The notes under the pieces: model-generated
What the model was told of the DNA's origin: nothing
The model's input: the letters and a program-made list of their open reading frames with translations, nothing else
Databases searched by the model: none
Program-made: the position numbers and the translations under genes
Part shown: piece after piece, positions 27,868 to 37,388 of the stretch
How positions within the stretch are numbered: the first letter of the stretch is position 1
Layout of the letters: the number at the start of each line of letters is the position of its first letter
From: Sphingobacteriales bacterium
GTDB taxonomy: Bacteria; Bacteroidota; Bacteroidia; Chitinophagales; Chitinophagaceae
DNA length: 45,764 nt
NCBI GenBank assembly: GCA_004144185.1
Contig: SEFP01000009.1
Location: 1-45,764 of the forward strand
Direction of reading: 5' to 3'

Positions 27868-29283
27868 TTACTCTTGCTTGAGGATGCCCTGATCTACATG
27901 TTCAATCTCGGCAAACTTGGCCGCCATGGTCGGGTTACCACGCGTTAGCTTTTTAATGGTAACCTCTTGAGCCTTGTCATTGGCAAGGCGGAGGTTACGA
28001 TCAGAGCTCAACAGGGCTTCCTTGGTTTTCTGGAGGTGGCTAATAGACTTATCGATCTCAACAATTGCCTCGTTAAATTGTCTAGAGGCCAAATCATAGT
28101 TCCTTGAAAAACCATTCTTGAATGTCTCTAGCTGGCTTTCAAATTGCGTAATATCGATATTTTGCGCCTTCACTAGAGCCAGCTCCGCTTTGTACTTCAG
28201 GGAATTGGTCGCAGCATTCCGTAGGAGGGTAATGAGGGGTAGGAAGAATTGAGGCCGAACCACGTACATTTTAGGGTAACGATGGAAGACATCCACAATA
28301 CCCGCGTTATAAAGCTCATTCTCCGGCTCCAGCATGGAAACCAAGATCGCGTACTCGCATCCCTTCTCAGTGCGGTCCCGGTCCAGTTCTTTCAGGAAAT
28401 CTTCGTTCTTGGTCTTGGTGGCAGTGCTGTCATTCTCGTTCTTCATCTCAAACATGATGGAGGTGATTTCAGTCCCTGCTTCGTCATAATCTTTGAAGAT
28501 GTAGTCACCCTTGCTTCCCGTCCGGGCATCGTTATCCTTTTCGAAATAAGCACGGGGGAAGGCCATAGAGCGCACATTGTTGAAAACGATCTCACAGTGT
28601 TGCTCAAGCGTTTCACCAACCATCTTGGTGGACAGACGAGCCTTCATGTCCCTCAGGCGCTCAATGGCATCATCTCGGTCTTTTAGCTGGGTCTCGTATT
28701 TGTCTTTGAGCGAGTTCTCGGAAAGCTGCTTTTCAAGCCCGGCCTGTTTAATCTCGCTCTTGAGCTCATCCCGCTCCTTTTCAACCGCACTGACCGCCTC
28801 ATTAACGGCAAGCTTTTTTTCCAGCTCGATACCCTGCAATTTGGCATTCAAACGCTGAATTTCCTCATCCTTAGACGCAGAGACTTTCTGCACTTCACCT
28901 GCAAGCAAGGCTCCGGCAAGCTCAGAGGATGCCTTCTTATCTTGTTCGGCTTGGGCGAGGGCGTTCGCCAGTCTGTCGCGCTCTTTCTCTACCGCGCTCA
29001 GGGCTTCCGTCACGGCTAGCTTTTGAGTCATTCCCGTTGCTTCAAGCTTGGCCTTTAGGTCTTGAATCTCAGCATCCTTGGCTGCAGAGGTTTTCTGCAA
29101 ATCATTATTAACTGTAGCTTTTGCTAATTCGACGGCATTTTGCTTGTCACGCTCGGCCAATTCCAGCCGTTCATGCAATTGCTTTTCAAAGTCACCGTCA
29201 CGAACCTGCTTCAAGATCTCTGCATATCCGGATTCATCGACTTTGAAAGCCTTTTCGCAATGCGGGCAAATGATTTCATGCAT
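27868..29283 (-). CDS. DUF2130 coiled-coil protein with internal duplication
   Basis: A 471-aa DUF2130 protein. It opens with CPHCEKAF (half a zinc-ribbon), then has about 190 residues of heptad-rich coiled coil, then the conserved C-terminal domain (about 220-400) with [46 protein letters not shown] and [13 protein letters not shown]. The FEMKNE within a strand-rich fold is nuclease-like. The coiled coil contains two related blocks of about 60 residues, each ending in VEKERD, indicating tandem duplication. A GGGAG ribosome site supports the ATG. It is a single-gene unit between the SRA-like pseudogene and repeat copy 4. Function unknown; defence context suggests a nucleic-acid role. Confidence 0.82.
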   Translation of the reverse strand: MHEIICPHCEKAFKVDESGYAEILKQVRDGDFEKQLHERLELAERDKQNAVELAKATVNNDLQKTSAAKDAEIQDLKAKLEATGMTQKLAVTEALSAVEKERDRLANALAQAEQDKKASSELAGALLAGEVQKVSASKDEEIQRLNAKLQGIELEKKLAVNEAVSAVEKERDELKSEIKQAGLEKQLSENSLKDKYETQLKDRDDAIERLRDMKARLSTKMVGETLEQHCEIVFNNVRSMAFPRAYFEKDNDARTGSKGDYIFKDYDEAGTEITSIMFEMKNENDSTATKTKNEDFLKELDRDRTEKGCEYAILVSMLEPENELYNAGIVDVFHRYPKMYVVRPQFFLPLITLLRNAATNSLKYKAELALVKAQNIDITQFESQLETFKNGFSRNYDLASRQFNEAIVEIDKSISHLQKTKEALLSSDRNLRLANDKAQEVTIKKLTRGNPTMAAKFAEIEHVDQGILKQE

Positions 29284-29355
29284 ACGATTTCTCCCTGTAG
29301 ATCAAGATCTGAGATTAGCATCCGATCTGTTATTGATCCACGGTTCTCTTTGTTG

Positions 29356-29600
29356 ATCTCATGCCACTTTGAATTTGTTGTCTTGCGCGACACTCTTGAG
29401 ACAAACACTCCCCAGCCACTCTTGCAAAAGCCTAGGCTTAACCGGTTGATAGGGCAGGGGGCAAAGTGGCATGGGAGCTGAATTCCCAAGCCTTCTTGAG
29501 AGTGCCCATCCCCAGCCGCTTCACTTCAATACTCTGAATTATTTTATGAAATTCCCAATTTACGTTTGGCTGGGGAGCTGAGTCGCGCTGCTTTCTATCT
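29356..29600 (+). repeat. Composite intergenic repeat cluster, copy 4
   Basis: The largest repeat block. It has a left arm CTCATGCCACTTTG (29,357) pairing with GCAAAGTGGCATGGGAG (about 29,459-29,475), a spacer unit ending CTCCCCAGCC, the hairpin core CTTAACCGGTTGATAGGG, a second spacer unit ending ATCCCCAGCCG, and then TGGCTGGGGAGCTG at about 29,568, followed by GCGCTGCTTTC. That last 11-nt TGGCTGGGGAG equals the 3' end of tRNA-Gln. The gap before the type ISP gene (29,284-29,736) contains no gene. Confidence 0.7.
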
Positions 29601-29736
29601 ATCATTGGGAATAGCTGTCTTTTCGCTACGATCATGAACGGTTACTGCAATTAGATTTGGCTCCTTCAGTTCCAATAAGTACGTTCATGATGTATAAGAA
29701 ATAATTTACAAAATCAAAGCGTGTTAGGGATAAATC

Positions 29737-32700
29737 ATGACTTCTGCACTTACTCACCTGCTTACTAAATACCGTCAAGGGGCCAAGTCAGAAAGGGAAA
29801 AAGGGACATATTTTGAGAACCTAACCAAGGTTTATCTCGAAAACGACGCACTTCAGAAATCACAGTATAATCAAGTCTGGATGTTCAAAGACTGGGCTGC
29901 GTTACAAGGGGTTGATGGCAAGGATGTTGGAATTGATCTAGTCGCCAAGCTAGCTGATGACGAGGGTTTTTGCGCTATTCAATGTAAGTTCTATGATGAG
30001 AAACATCGTATTGCTAAAGCAGATATAGACAGTTTCTTCACTGCCTCCGGCCGCTCTCCTTTCATGCGACGGCTAATTATTGATACCACTCGCGCCCCTT
30101 GGAGCAAAAATGCTGAGGAAGCTCTTATTGGACAAAATATTCCAGTTTCGCGTATCAGCCTAGATGAGCTCGAAAAGAGTAACATCGACTGGTCTCAATA
30201 TGCGCAATTCCAAAAGATAGTTCTCCAGGGTAAAAAAGATCTTCGTGACCACCAAAAAGACGCTTTAAAAGCCACCCAGGAAGGTTTTCAAACCGCTGAC
30301 AGGGGTAAGCTAATCATGGCTTGTGGAACTGGTAAAACCTTTACTAGTCTTCGAATTGCAGAGTCCATCGCAGGCAAGGGTAAGCGGGTCCTCTATTTAG
30401 TTCCCTCTCTAGCCCTGATGTCCCAAACTGTTCGGGAATGGTCCAACGATACGGAACTAGACCTCTTCTCATTTGCTGTTTGCTCGGATGTACAAGTGGG
30501 CATTCGCAAAGGTGGCGAAGATGAGACTGATCTAAACATTCACGATTTGGCATTCCCTGCCACGACCGACGCCTCTAAACTTGGGGCGCGCCTGAGCGAA
30601 TGGACCCAGGAAGAGGAAGCCTCTAATCGTATGACAGTAGTATTTGCTACCTACCAATCCATTCAAGTTATTTCGGATGCTCAGAAGAAGTACGGTATGC
30701 CTGAGTTCGACTTAATCGTCTGCGACGAAGCCCATCGTACTACGGGAGCAACCTTGCCGGGGGAAGAAGACAATAAAAGTAACTTTGTTAAAGTCCACGA
30801 TCAAAAAACTATCCAAAGCAAGAAACGCCTTTATATGACTGCCACACCGAGGATATACGGTGATGCCGTCAAGTCTAAGGCGCAAGAATCTGGCGTTGTA
30901 CTTTGTGCAATGGATGACGAATCTCTTTATGGCCAAAGTTTTTATGAAATCAGCTTTTCGGAAGCAGTACAGCGAGAGCTTTTAACCGACTATAAAGTTA
31001 TCGTCCTGGCGGTGGACGAAACAGCCATTAGCGCCAGCATGCAAAAGCGGTTTGCAGATGAAAATTTTGAACTAAAGCTGGATGACGTTACCAAAATTAT
31101 CGGCTGTTATAAGGCGCTTACTAAAACTGATTTCCGCGCGGAACTGCTTGCAGATCCTAATCCAATGAAAAGGGCTGTAGCCTTTTGCAAAAGCATCAAG
31201 GTATCGGAGCAAATCAGTCGGGAATTCACAGCGGTAGTCGAGGAGTATCTTAAGGAATTAGGAGGTGACCCCGAGGCGTTTCTCCACTGCCAAATGCACC
31301 ACGTCGATGGTACTTTCAACACCAAAGACCGTAATACCGAGCTGGATTGGCTGAAGAACGTTGAAGACCCCAATACCTGTCACATTCTCAGTAATGTACG
31401 CTGTCTTTCTGAAGGGGTAGATGTTCCCGCGCTAGACGCCATTATGTTCCTTCACCCCCGGAACTCTCAAGTGGATGTAGTGCAGTCAGTGGGACGTGTA
31501 ATGCGCCGGGCTCCAGGAAAAAGCTTAGGATATGTCATATTGCCTATTGGCATTCCTGCAGATATGTCTCCTGATGAAGCGTTAAATAACAACGAAAAAT
31601 ATAAAGTTGTTTGGCAAATTCTCAATGCCTTGCGAGCACACGACGACCGGTTCGATAATTATATGAACCGAATTGATCTTAACCAGGACATCTCGTCCAA
31701 AATGGAAATTGTAGCTGTCTCTAATACCCTGCCGAACCGTAAGAATGCAGAAGCAGAAGCCTCCGGCATCGGCGGATCCAGTGGTGGGGAAGTGGATGAA
31801 GAGACGCACACAGGTAACAGCCGCCCCGTGTCAGTCCCAGGGCCTGCCCAAACGGCCTTTGTATTTGATGATCTTCAAAAGGCCATTTTGGCCAAAATCG
31901 TCAAAAAATGTGGTACTCGTGAGTATTGGGAAGACTGGGCTAACGATATCGCCAAAATCGCTCAGCAGCACATTGTACGCATTACGGGTGTGCTGGATAA
32001 CCCTGAGAGCAAAGGGCGTAAGGCCTTTGACGAGTTTCTAGAGGAAATCCGGGATGACCTTAACGAGAGCATCACGCGGGAAGATGCAATTGAGATGTTA
32101 GCCCAGCACCTAATAACCCGCCCGGTGTTTGAAGCTTTATTTGAAGGGTATAGCTTTGCTTTAAACAACCCCGTCTCTGTCTCAATGCAGAAGGTTTTGG
32201 ACGTTTTAGATGAGCACAATATAGAGAAGGAAGCTGAAACCCTCCAGAAGTTCTACGATAGCGTCCGACGTAAGGCCGCAGGCATTGAAGGGTCAGAAGC
32301 CAAACAGCGGATTATTGTCAAACTGTACGACCAGTTTTTCCGTAATGCCTTCCCTCGCCTAACAGAAAAACTGGGTATTGTTTATACCCCTGTGGAGATC
32401 GTTGATTTCATCATCCATTCGGTGAATGACGTACTTCAGCAGGAATTCGGCCAAACCTTAGGAAGCCGTGGTGTACATATTTTAGACCCCTTTGTTGGCA
32501 CAGGTACCTTTATCACCCGATTAATGCAATCAGGCCTTATAAAGTCAGAAGAATTGCCTTACAAGTATGCAAATGAAATTCACGCCAACGAGATAGTTTT
32601 ACTAGCTTACTACATTGCCGCCATCAACATAGAACAGGTTTACCACAGTCTGCTGCCTGGCGATTACGTGCCGTTTGAAGGCATCTGCCTTACTGATACT

Positions 32701-34611
32701 TTCCAACTGTATGAGAAAGACGACCTCATTAGTGGAATGATGGAAGTGAACAGCACCCGTCGTAAACGCCAAAAAGACTTGGATATTCGGGTGATTGTGG
32801 GGAATCCTCCTTACTCCAATGCAGCAAATATTGTTTATCCCACTTTAGATGAAAATATTAGCAAATCGTATGTATTAAACTCCAAACAACAGGGAGGCAA
32901 ACGGTCAATGTATGATTCTTATATTAGAGCTATCCGTTGGGGGAGCGAGCTTATTGGTGATAGTGGAATAATGGCATATGTCTCTGGAAACGCATGGATA
33001 GAGCGTACATTTGGAGATGGTATGCGTAAATGCTTACGTGAAGAGTTTACTAACTTGTATGTACTAAATTTGCGTGGGGATATCCGCAAAAATATATTAA
33101 GCAAAGGAAAAGCTGGAGAAGGAGGGAATATATTCGGCTCTGGAAGCATGACTGGCATTGCAATAACCATTTTTGTAAAGAATCCCTATGCTAATGAGCA
33201 TGGAAAAATTTATTATTATGATATTGGAGACAATGTAAGTCAGTTAGATAAATTAAAATTTATCAAGGATGTTAAAAGTATCAAGGGTATTGACCATTCG
33301 GAGAAGGGATGGACAGAAGTTATTCCTGATTCTTATAATGATTGGTTGGGACAGAGAGAGCAAAGTTTTGATAAGTTTATAGTTTTAGCAAACAAAGATA
33401 ACCAAGATCCTTTAAAACTATTTGAAGTGTCTTCAAACGGAGTTGTAAGTAGTCGTGATACATGGGTTATAAACTTTTCCCAAAATAGTTTAGAACAAAA
33501 CATGACTAAATTTATAAGTGAATATAATAATGAAGTTGAAAGATATCAAATTAGTGATAAATCATTATCTCCAAAAGACTTTGTGAATAATGACCCTACT
33601 AAATTCAATTGGGGCATCAATCTTTTAAGTTCACTTAAAAAGGGTAACAAAAAAACATTAGATATTAGTAATGTAACACAATACTTATATCGACCATTCT
33701 TAAAAACATGGATTGTTGCAGATAAGAACTTCAATCATAGTTTATATTCGATGCCAAAAATATTCCCTAATAATGATGTTGTAAATAAGGCTATATCTAT
33801 ATCTGGGACTGGCGCAAGAAGTGGTTTTACCGTTCTTATGGTTCAAAACCTATGTGATATTCAATTTACTGACAATGGGTTGTCCTTTCCTCTTAAGCTC
33901 TATGAAAAAATAAAGGATGAAAGCAGTCCGCTCTTTGGTGCAACTGGTGAAGGCCAAGTCTATGAGGTGAGGGATGGAATTACCAACGATGGGTTAGAGC
34001 ACTTCCAGGCGGCATATCCAGAGTGGGATATCAGCAAAGAGGACATCTTCTACTATGTTTATGGCCTGCTGCACTCGGAAGAATATCGGGAACGTTATGC
34101 CGACAACCTGAGCAAACAGTTGCCGCGCATCCCCTTGATGAAGAGGTACGAGGATTTTGCTGCGTTTTCTCAAGCTGGCCGCAAACTGGGCGACCTCCAC
34201 GTGGGGTATGAGAGCGTGGAGCCCTATCCAGTAAACTTCTCTAACGAGCTCTTCATGAAGGACTATAAATCCGAGGATTACCGGGTGGAGCAGATGAAAT
34301 TTGCAGGCAAACGTCCAAACGTGGATAAAACCACGATCATCTACAACCACAAAATCACCATGTCCGGCATTCCCCAGGAAGCCTATAAGTACGTGGTGAA
34401 TGGTAAACCAGCCCTGGAATGGGTCATGGAACGCCAGTGCGTGAAAATCGATAAGGACAGCGGAATCGTCAACGATGCCAACCGCTACGCTATAGAAACA
34501 ATGGAAGATCCTGCCTATCCCCTAAAACTGTTCCAACGAGTGATCACGGTTAGCCTGGAGACAATGAAACTTGTCCACGCCTTGCCCAAGCTAGACATCC
34601 GGGAGGGATAA
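29737..34611 (+). CDS. Type ISP restriction-modification enzyme (nuclease-helicase-methyltransferase)
   Basis: A 1,624-aa single-polypeptide restriction-modification enzyme like LlaGI/LlaBIII. Order: an Mrr-like nuclease with Asp67 and Gln82-Cys-Lys84 (GIDLVA...IQCK); an SF2 translocase with Walker A ACGTGKT (195-201), DEAH (330-333), TATPRIYG and QSVGRVMRRAPG; a coupler; a gamma-type N6-adenine methyltransferase with DPFVGTGTF (about 917) and NPPY (about 1023); and a C-terminal target-recognition region. It methylates and cleaves in one protein, so no partner is needed. The segment from about 32,820 to 33,930, just after NPPY, is far more AT-rich than both flanks and covers the specificity region, suggesting exchange. 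The frame is intact. Confidence 0.93.
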   Translation: MTSALTHLLTKYRQGAKSEREKGTYFENLTKVYLENDALQKSQYNQVWMFKDWAALQGVDGKDVGIDLVAKLADDEGFCAIQCKFYDEKHRIAKADIDSFFTASGRSPFMRRLIIDTTRAPWSKNAEEALIGQNIPVSRISLDELEKSNIDWSQYAQFQKIVLQGKKDLRDHQKDALKATQEGFQTADRGKLIMACGTGKTFTSLRIAESIAGKGKRVLYLVPSLALMSQTVREWSNDTELDLFSFAVCSDVQVGIRKGGEDETDLNIHDLAFPATTDASKLGARLSEWTQEEEASNRMTVVFATYQSIQVISDAQKKYGMPEFDLIVCDEAHRTTGATLPGEEDNKSNFVKVHDQKTIQSKKRLYMTATPRIYGDAVKSKAQESGVVLCAMDDESLYGQSFYEISFSEAVQRELLTDYKVIVLAVDETAISASMQKRFADENFELKLDDVTKIIGCYKALTKTDFRAELLADPNPMKRAVAFCKSIKVSEQISREFTAVVEEYLKELGGDPEAFLHCQMHHVDGTFNTKDRNTELDWLKNVEDPNTCHILSNVRCLSEGVDVPALDAIMFLHPRNSQVDVVQSVGRVMRRAPGKSLGYVILPIGIPADMSPDEALNNNEKYKVVWQILNALRAHDDRFDNYMNRIDLNQDISSKMEIVAVSNTLPNRKNAEAEASGIGGSSGGEVDEETHTGNSRPVSVPGPAQTAFVFDDLQKAILAKIVKKCGTREYWEDWANDIAKIAQQHIVRITGVLDNPESKGRKAFDEFLEEIRDDLNESITREDAIEMLAQHLITRPVFEALFEGYSFALNNPVSVSMQKVLDVLDEHNIEKEAETLQKFYDSVRRKAAGIEGSEAKQRIIVKLYDQFFRNAFPRLTEKLGIVYTPVEIVDFIIHSVNDVLQQEFGQTLGSRGVHILDPFVGTGTFITRLMQSGLIKSEELPYKYANEIHANEIVLLAYYIAAINIEQVYHSLLPGDYVPFEGICLTDTFQLYEKDDLISGMMEVNSTRRKRQKDLDIRVIVGNPPYSNAANIVYPTLDENISKSYVLNSKQQGGKRSMYDSYIRAIRWGSELIGDSGIMAYVSGNAWIERTFGDGMRKCLREEFTNLYVLNLRGDIRKNILSKGKAGEGGNIFGSGSMTGIAITIFVKNPYANEHGKIYYYDIGDNVSQLDKLKFIKDVKSIKGIDHSEKGWTEVIPDSYNDWLGQREQSFDKFIVLANKDNQDPLKLFEVSSNGVVSSRDTWVINFSQNSLEQNMTKFISEYNNEVERYQISDKSLSPKDFVNNDPTKFNWGINLLSSLKKGNKKTLDISNVTQYLYRPFLKTWIVADKNFNHSLYSMPKIFPNNDVVNKAISISGTGARSGFTVLMVQNLCDIQFTDNGLSFPLKLYEKIKDESSPLFGATGEGQVYEVRDGITNDGLEHFQAAYPEWDISKEDIFYYVYGLLHSEEYRERYADNLSKQLPRIPLMKRYEDFAAFSQAGRKLGDLHVGYESVEPYPVNFSNELFMKDYKSEDYRVEQMKFAGKRPNVDKTTIIYNHKITMSGIPQEAYKYVVNGKPALEWVMERQCVKIDKDSGIVNDANRYAIETMEDPAYPLKLFQRVITVSLETMKLVHALPKLDIREG

Positions 34612-34614
34612 ATT

Positions 34615-34695
34615 ATGGAGTGGTTCTTTTTCGCTGGCGCGGCTTGGATAGTATGGAAAGAACGTAAATCTCTCAGATATTCGGGTGAATACTGA
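34615..34695 (+). CDS. Possible 26-aa hydrophobic peptide
   Basis: A short frame 3 nt after the type ISP stop encodes a peptide with a hydrophobic N-terminal half (MEWFFFAGAAWIVW) and a basic tail (KERKSLRYSGEY). A strong GGGAGG ribosome site, made from the last codons of the type ISP gene, lies about 8 nt upstream of the ATG. It could be a small membrane peptide or chance. No homologue is recognised. Confidence 0.3.
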   Translation: MEWFFFAGAAWIVWKERKSLRYSGEY

Positions 34696-34811
34696 TGTAA
34701 AGCAATTTATGTATTTTTGTCGTCGCCCCCCAATGCCGTTGAAAGGTAGTGCTTGATATTAGCCGTATAAATGGCAGAGCTGCTGACTTATAGGTTCTCC
34801 TCGCTCCTACG

Positions 34812-34860
34812 CCCCCATTCTTATAAAATTTTAGACTTAATACCCTAATAGGGTACGGGG
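34812..34860 (+). repeat. Diverged hairpin repeat copy 5
   Basis: Contains CCCCCATTCTTA, TTTTAGACTTAATACCC and AATAGGGTACGGGG, aligning with the core of copies 1-4 but without a well-matched right arm. It sits in the 300-nt gap between the type ISP gene and the ATPase operon's end. Apart from the 26-aa frame, I see no gene in that gap. Confidence 0.5.
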
Positions 34861-34911
34861 ATTACTGGTAGCGAAGCAGAACTTCATTGCCAGTCGCGAA
34901 TTAAGCCAAGA

Positions 34912-36933
34912 TTACGGGGTGGGCAGCTCTTGAAGAATATACTGCGGGCCAAAATCAATAATATTCATTTCTAACAAGCGTGCTTTTTCACGAACAGCGT
35001 GATCTTTATCTGTAGCAGCAATAATTACTTGACCACCATTGCTACAAACATCTGCCACAATATCAAAGAATTTAAGATAGTCTTCTTTATCCATGTTTTG
35101 CTGTGCAGGTTCGTCGAACACAGAAACATTCGGATGTTCACTATTGCGTGAGTTCCGACGGCAGGCATGCAGAGCAAGGGTATATGCAGTGATAATTCTA
35201 ATCCAGTCACTAGCAGAACTACCAAAGTCAGCTCTCATTTGCTTCCTTTGATCCATATTGGTAATTATTACGCGGGGGGAAAACGATACTTCGTCGATGA
35301 TAATTGATTTGATTTCATAAGAATTATAACCGAGCTTAACAAGATAAGAACGGAATGCTTGTTGGAATTTATGAACCAAAGCCTCATCAGAATCTGAAAG
35401 ACCTGATTTAAGGTTTTTGAATACCTTTAGTTTGCTGTGGTAATCATCAAAGAGTTGCTTCAATTTTTGAATGGCCATGTCACTAAGATCCTGTAGAGCA
35501 GTCAAGTCTTTCACTTGCTGTTCTAAGAGAGCAATTTCACGCGCTTGAGCCATATATTCTGAAGGTATATAACCTGTTAAACTACGCTGAATATTACTTT
35601 GATCTTCAAAAAGCTCATTAAGCTTTGAAGTCATATGAGCAATTTCCCTCTCTAAGACCTTTTTCTGTTCTTGTTCGACTTCCAAGACACTTTCTAACAA
35701 AGACTTCTGGTCGCTAATATATTTCACATTTTCCTCCAAACTCATTGCCGGAAAATTCTTTAGTTGAGACAGCAAGGTCTCATCGATTGGGCGCTCGCAT
35801 ACTGGACATTGGCACTTAATCACCCACCTATCATGAGCAAAGAGTCGTTTTAATTTCTGCTCTTCTTTGTTCTTGTCTAGGTCGACTGTTAAAACCTTTT
35901 GTCGTTGTTGGTAACGCCGTATAGCACCCTCCATATTTGAAAGTGTGTAATTAGCTTCTGTTTTTTGGGTTATCAAACGGCTTATTTCTTGGGAAGTTAT
36001 GTTTAAGCGTGCCTCAGCGTTTGCATCTAATTCAGGTACATAAGCTAAACCTTGCTTATTATCTAATTCACTAGTTTTATGTTTAATTACGTCCACTAGG
36101 GATATTTCGGTTTGTCCTTCGAAGGCCATGAATACTTTAGGAAACCAAATATCACTGGAGATGTCTTCAGGAATTCCTTTTAGGGAGTAATTTCTTGCAT
36201 GAATCTGATGAATCAATAAACCAAGGGCATTATCGTAATTGGCATTAATTCTCTCAAGCGACAGTTTTAAAGTATTACGTTGAAGGTTGTTCCGAATGTA
36301 ATCTAAACCTAGTATTTCAGAAATGGTAGATTTCTTCGGGTCACGTACCTGGTAGTAAGGAGAGTTAGCCATAATATCTGCCCATCCACGTTTTTGCTCA
36401 ATAAAGATGGCTGCAAAGATATACTCAAGATATAACCTCATTGTACCGTCATTCTGGGATACAACTTGAATGTCCGGAAATCCTACGAACTCTGTCAGAA
36501 GTTTGTGGAAACCTTTGCTATTCGCATAAGAACCGGAGCCTAAATATAACTCTTCTGCATTCTCTTCTGACCACTCAGTTAATGGGGCAAAATTTACTCG
36601 CATGCCTTTTGAGAGTTCAGGTTTAACTTCCCTCTTAATGCTTAAAACTTTTCCTTCCTCATTCTCAATCTCAAGATAAATTGAAGCTTTTGCTATAGGC
36701 ATATCAGTTCCATTGATTTTAATCTTATCCGTCATCAAAGCGGCAACGTTACCTTTTACTAGGTCATCAAATCCTAAGCCTACTGCCAAAGCATTTATTA
36801 CAGAGCTTTTTCCTTGAGTGTTGGAATTAGTCAAAATGAGATTACACCCATCTGTAAACTTAATATCAGCGATTGCTCGCTTACCATTTAGCAAATCACC
36901 ATCAAGTCGAACCCGCTTATATTTTAGAAACAT
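34912..36933 (-). CDS. Rad50/SMC-like ABC ATPase of an ABC-3C/Lamassu-like system
   Basis: A 673-aa ABC ATPase with split head domains. Walker A lies in LTNSNTQGKSSVINAL (about 34-49). A long coiled coil is interrupted by a zinc-hook-like CQCPVC (about 374-379). The C-terminal head carries the ABC signature region DFGSSASDWIRIITAYTLALHA and Walker B SVFDEPAQQNMDKEDY (about residue 605). This is DUF3732-like. It is the third gene of a tight operon; its ATG shares one base with the middle-gene stop (TAATG). By analogy with ABC-three-component and Lamassu/Ddm systems it is the sensor ATPase that controls the nuclease. The hook implies dimers, inferred from Rad50. Confidence 0.88.
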   Translation of the reverse strand: MFLKYKRVRLDGDLLNGKRAIADIKFTDGCNLILTNSNTQGKSSVINALAVGLGFDDLVKGNVAALMTDKIKINGTDMPIAKASIYLEIENEEGKVLSIKREVKPELSKGMRVNFAPLTEWSEENAEELYLGSGSYANSKGFHKLLTEFVGFPDIQVVSQNDGTMRLYLEYIFAAIFIEQKRGWADIMANSPYYQVRDPKKSTISEILGLDYIRNNLQRNTLKLSLERINANYDNALGLLIHQIHARNYSLKGIPEDISSDIWFPKVFMAFEGQTEISLVDVIKHKTSELDNKQGLAYVPELDANAEARLNITSQEISRLITQKTEANYTLSNMEGAIRRYQQRQKVLTVDLDKNKEEQKLKRLFAHDRWVIKCQCPVCERPIDETLLSQLKNFPAMSLEENVKYISDQKSLLESVLEVEQEQKKVLEREIAHMTSKLNELFEDQSNIQRSLTGYIPSEYMAQAREIALLEQQVKDLTALQDLSDMAIQKLKQLFDDYHSKLKVFKNLKSGLSDSDEALVHKFQQAFRSYLVKLGYNSYEIKSIIIDEVSFSPRVIITNMDQRKQMRADFGSSASDWIRIITAYTLALHACRRNSRNSEHPNVSVFDEPAQQNMDKEDYLKFFDIVADVCSNGGQVIIAATDKDHAVREKARLLEMNIIDFGPQYILQELPTP

Positions 36934-37388
36934 TATGATTTCTCCATTTGCAAAGCATTTTCGATTTCAGCTTCACTGATTTTTCCTAACGAATAGTAAA
37001 GCTCAAAAACGTCTGTTAAGTATTTTTCCTTTTTAAGTGCGGCGACAAAGGTTTTTCCATTTTCTGTTAAAGAAACTCGATAACCGCTTTTAATATCTTT
37101 AGTCTCAATTAAGCCTGCTGCTAGCGCATAGCTTACACAGCGATTCAAGTAAGGATCGGCAGAAGGAGAAAGGATTCTTAATGAAAACCGCTTATGCTTA
37201 AATTCAAAGTAAAGAGACCGAAATGTGGAGTCCATGTAAAGGGAATTTAGAAAATGTAACTGTTTAAAGGAAGCTACTCCAGCTCTACAACATTCAGCCA
37301 TTGATACTGTAAGCAATGCTAAGCGACGATATAGACGAAGCTCAACAGGCACATCTACAGGACGCTGATGGAACTCCAATTCTATCAT
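36933..37388 (-). CDS. Middle component of the ABC-3C/Lamassu-like system
   Basis: A 151-aa protein with winged-helix-like organisation: the N-terminal RLYRRLALLTVSMAECCR helix, a recognition-like segment NRCVSYALAAGLIETKDIKSGYRVSLTENGKTFVAAL typical of a wing, and a C-terminal helix. Position between the nuclease and ATPase genes, with TAATG overlaps on both sides, matches the middle component (MC) of ABC-three-component systems, the adaptor linking ATPase to effector. Sequence families of MCs are diverse and I cannot name the subtype. Confidence 0.75.
   Translation of the reverse strand: MIELEFHQRPVDVPVELRLYRRLALLTVSMAECCRAGVASFKQLHFLNSLYMDSTFRSLYFEFKHKRFSLRILSPSADPYLNRCVSYALAAGLIETKDIKSGYRVSLTENGKTFVAALKKEKYLTDVFELYYSLGKISEAEIENALQMEKS

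Noticed and set aside
22024-29600. Integron attC sites, because the repeats contain GTTAGAC (GTTRRRY) and ACTTAAC (RYYYAAC).
   Set aside because: The two motifs lie back to back in the hairpin core instead of at its outer ends, and no integron integrase is present.
29356-29600. tRNA-like or degenerate tRNA genes in the repeat cluster, because of CTCCCCAGCC ends.
   Set aside because: No T-arm TTCRA, no anticodon stem and no acceptor pairing of tRNA length can be built.
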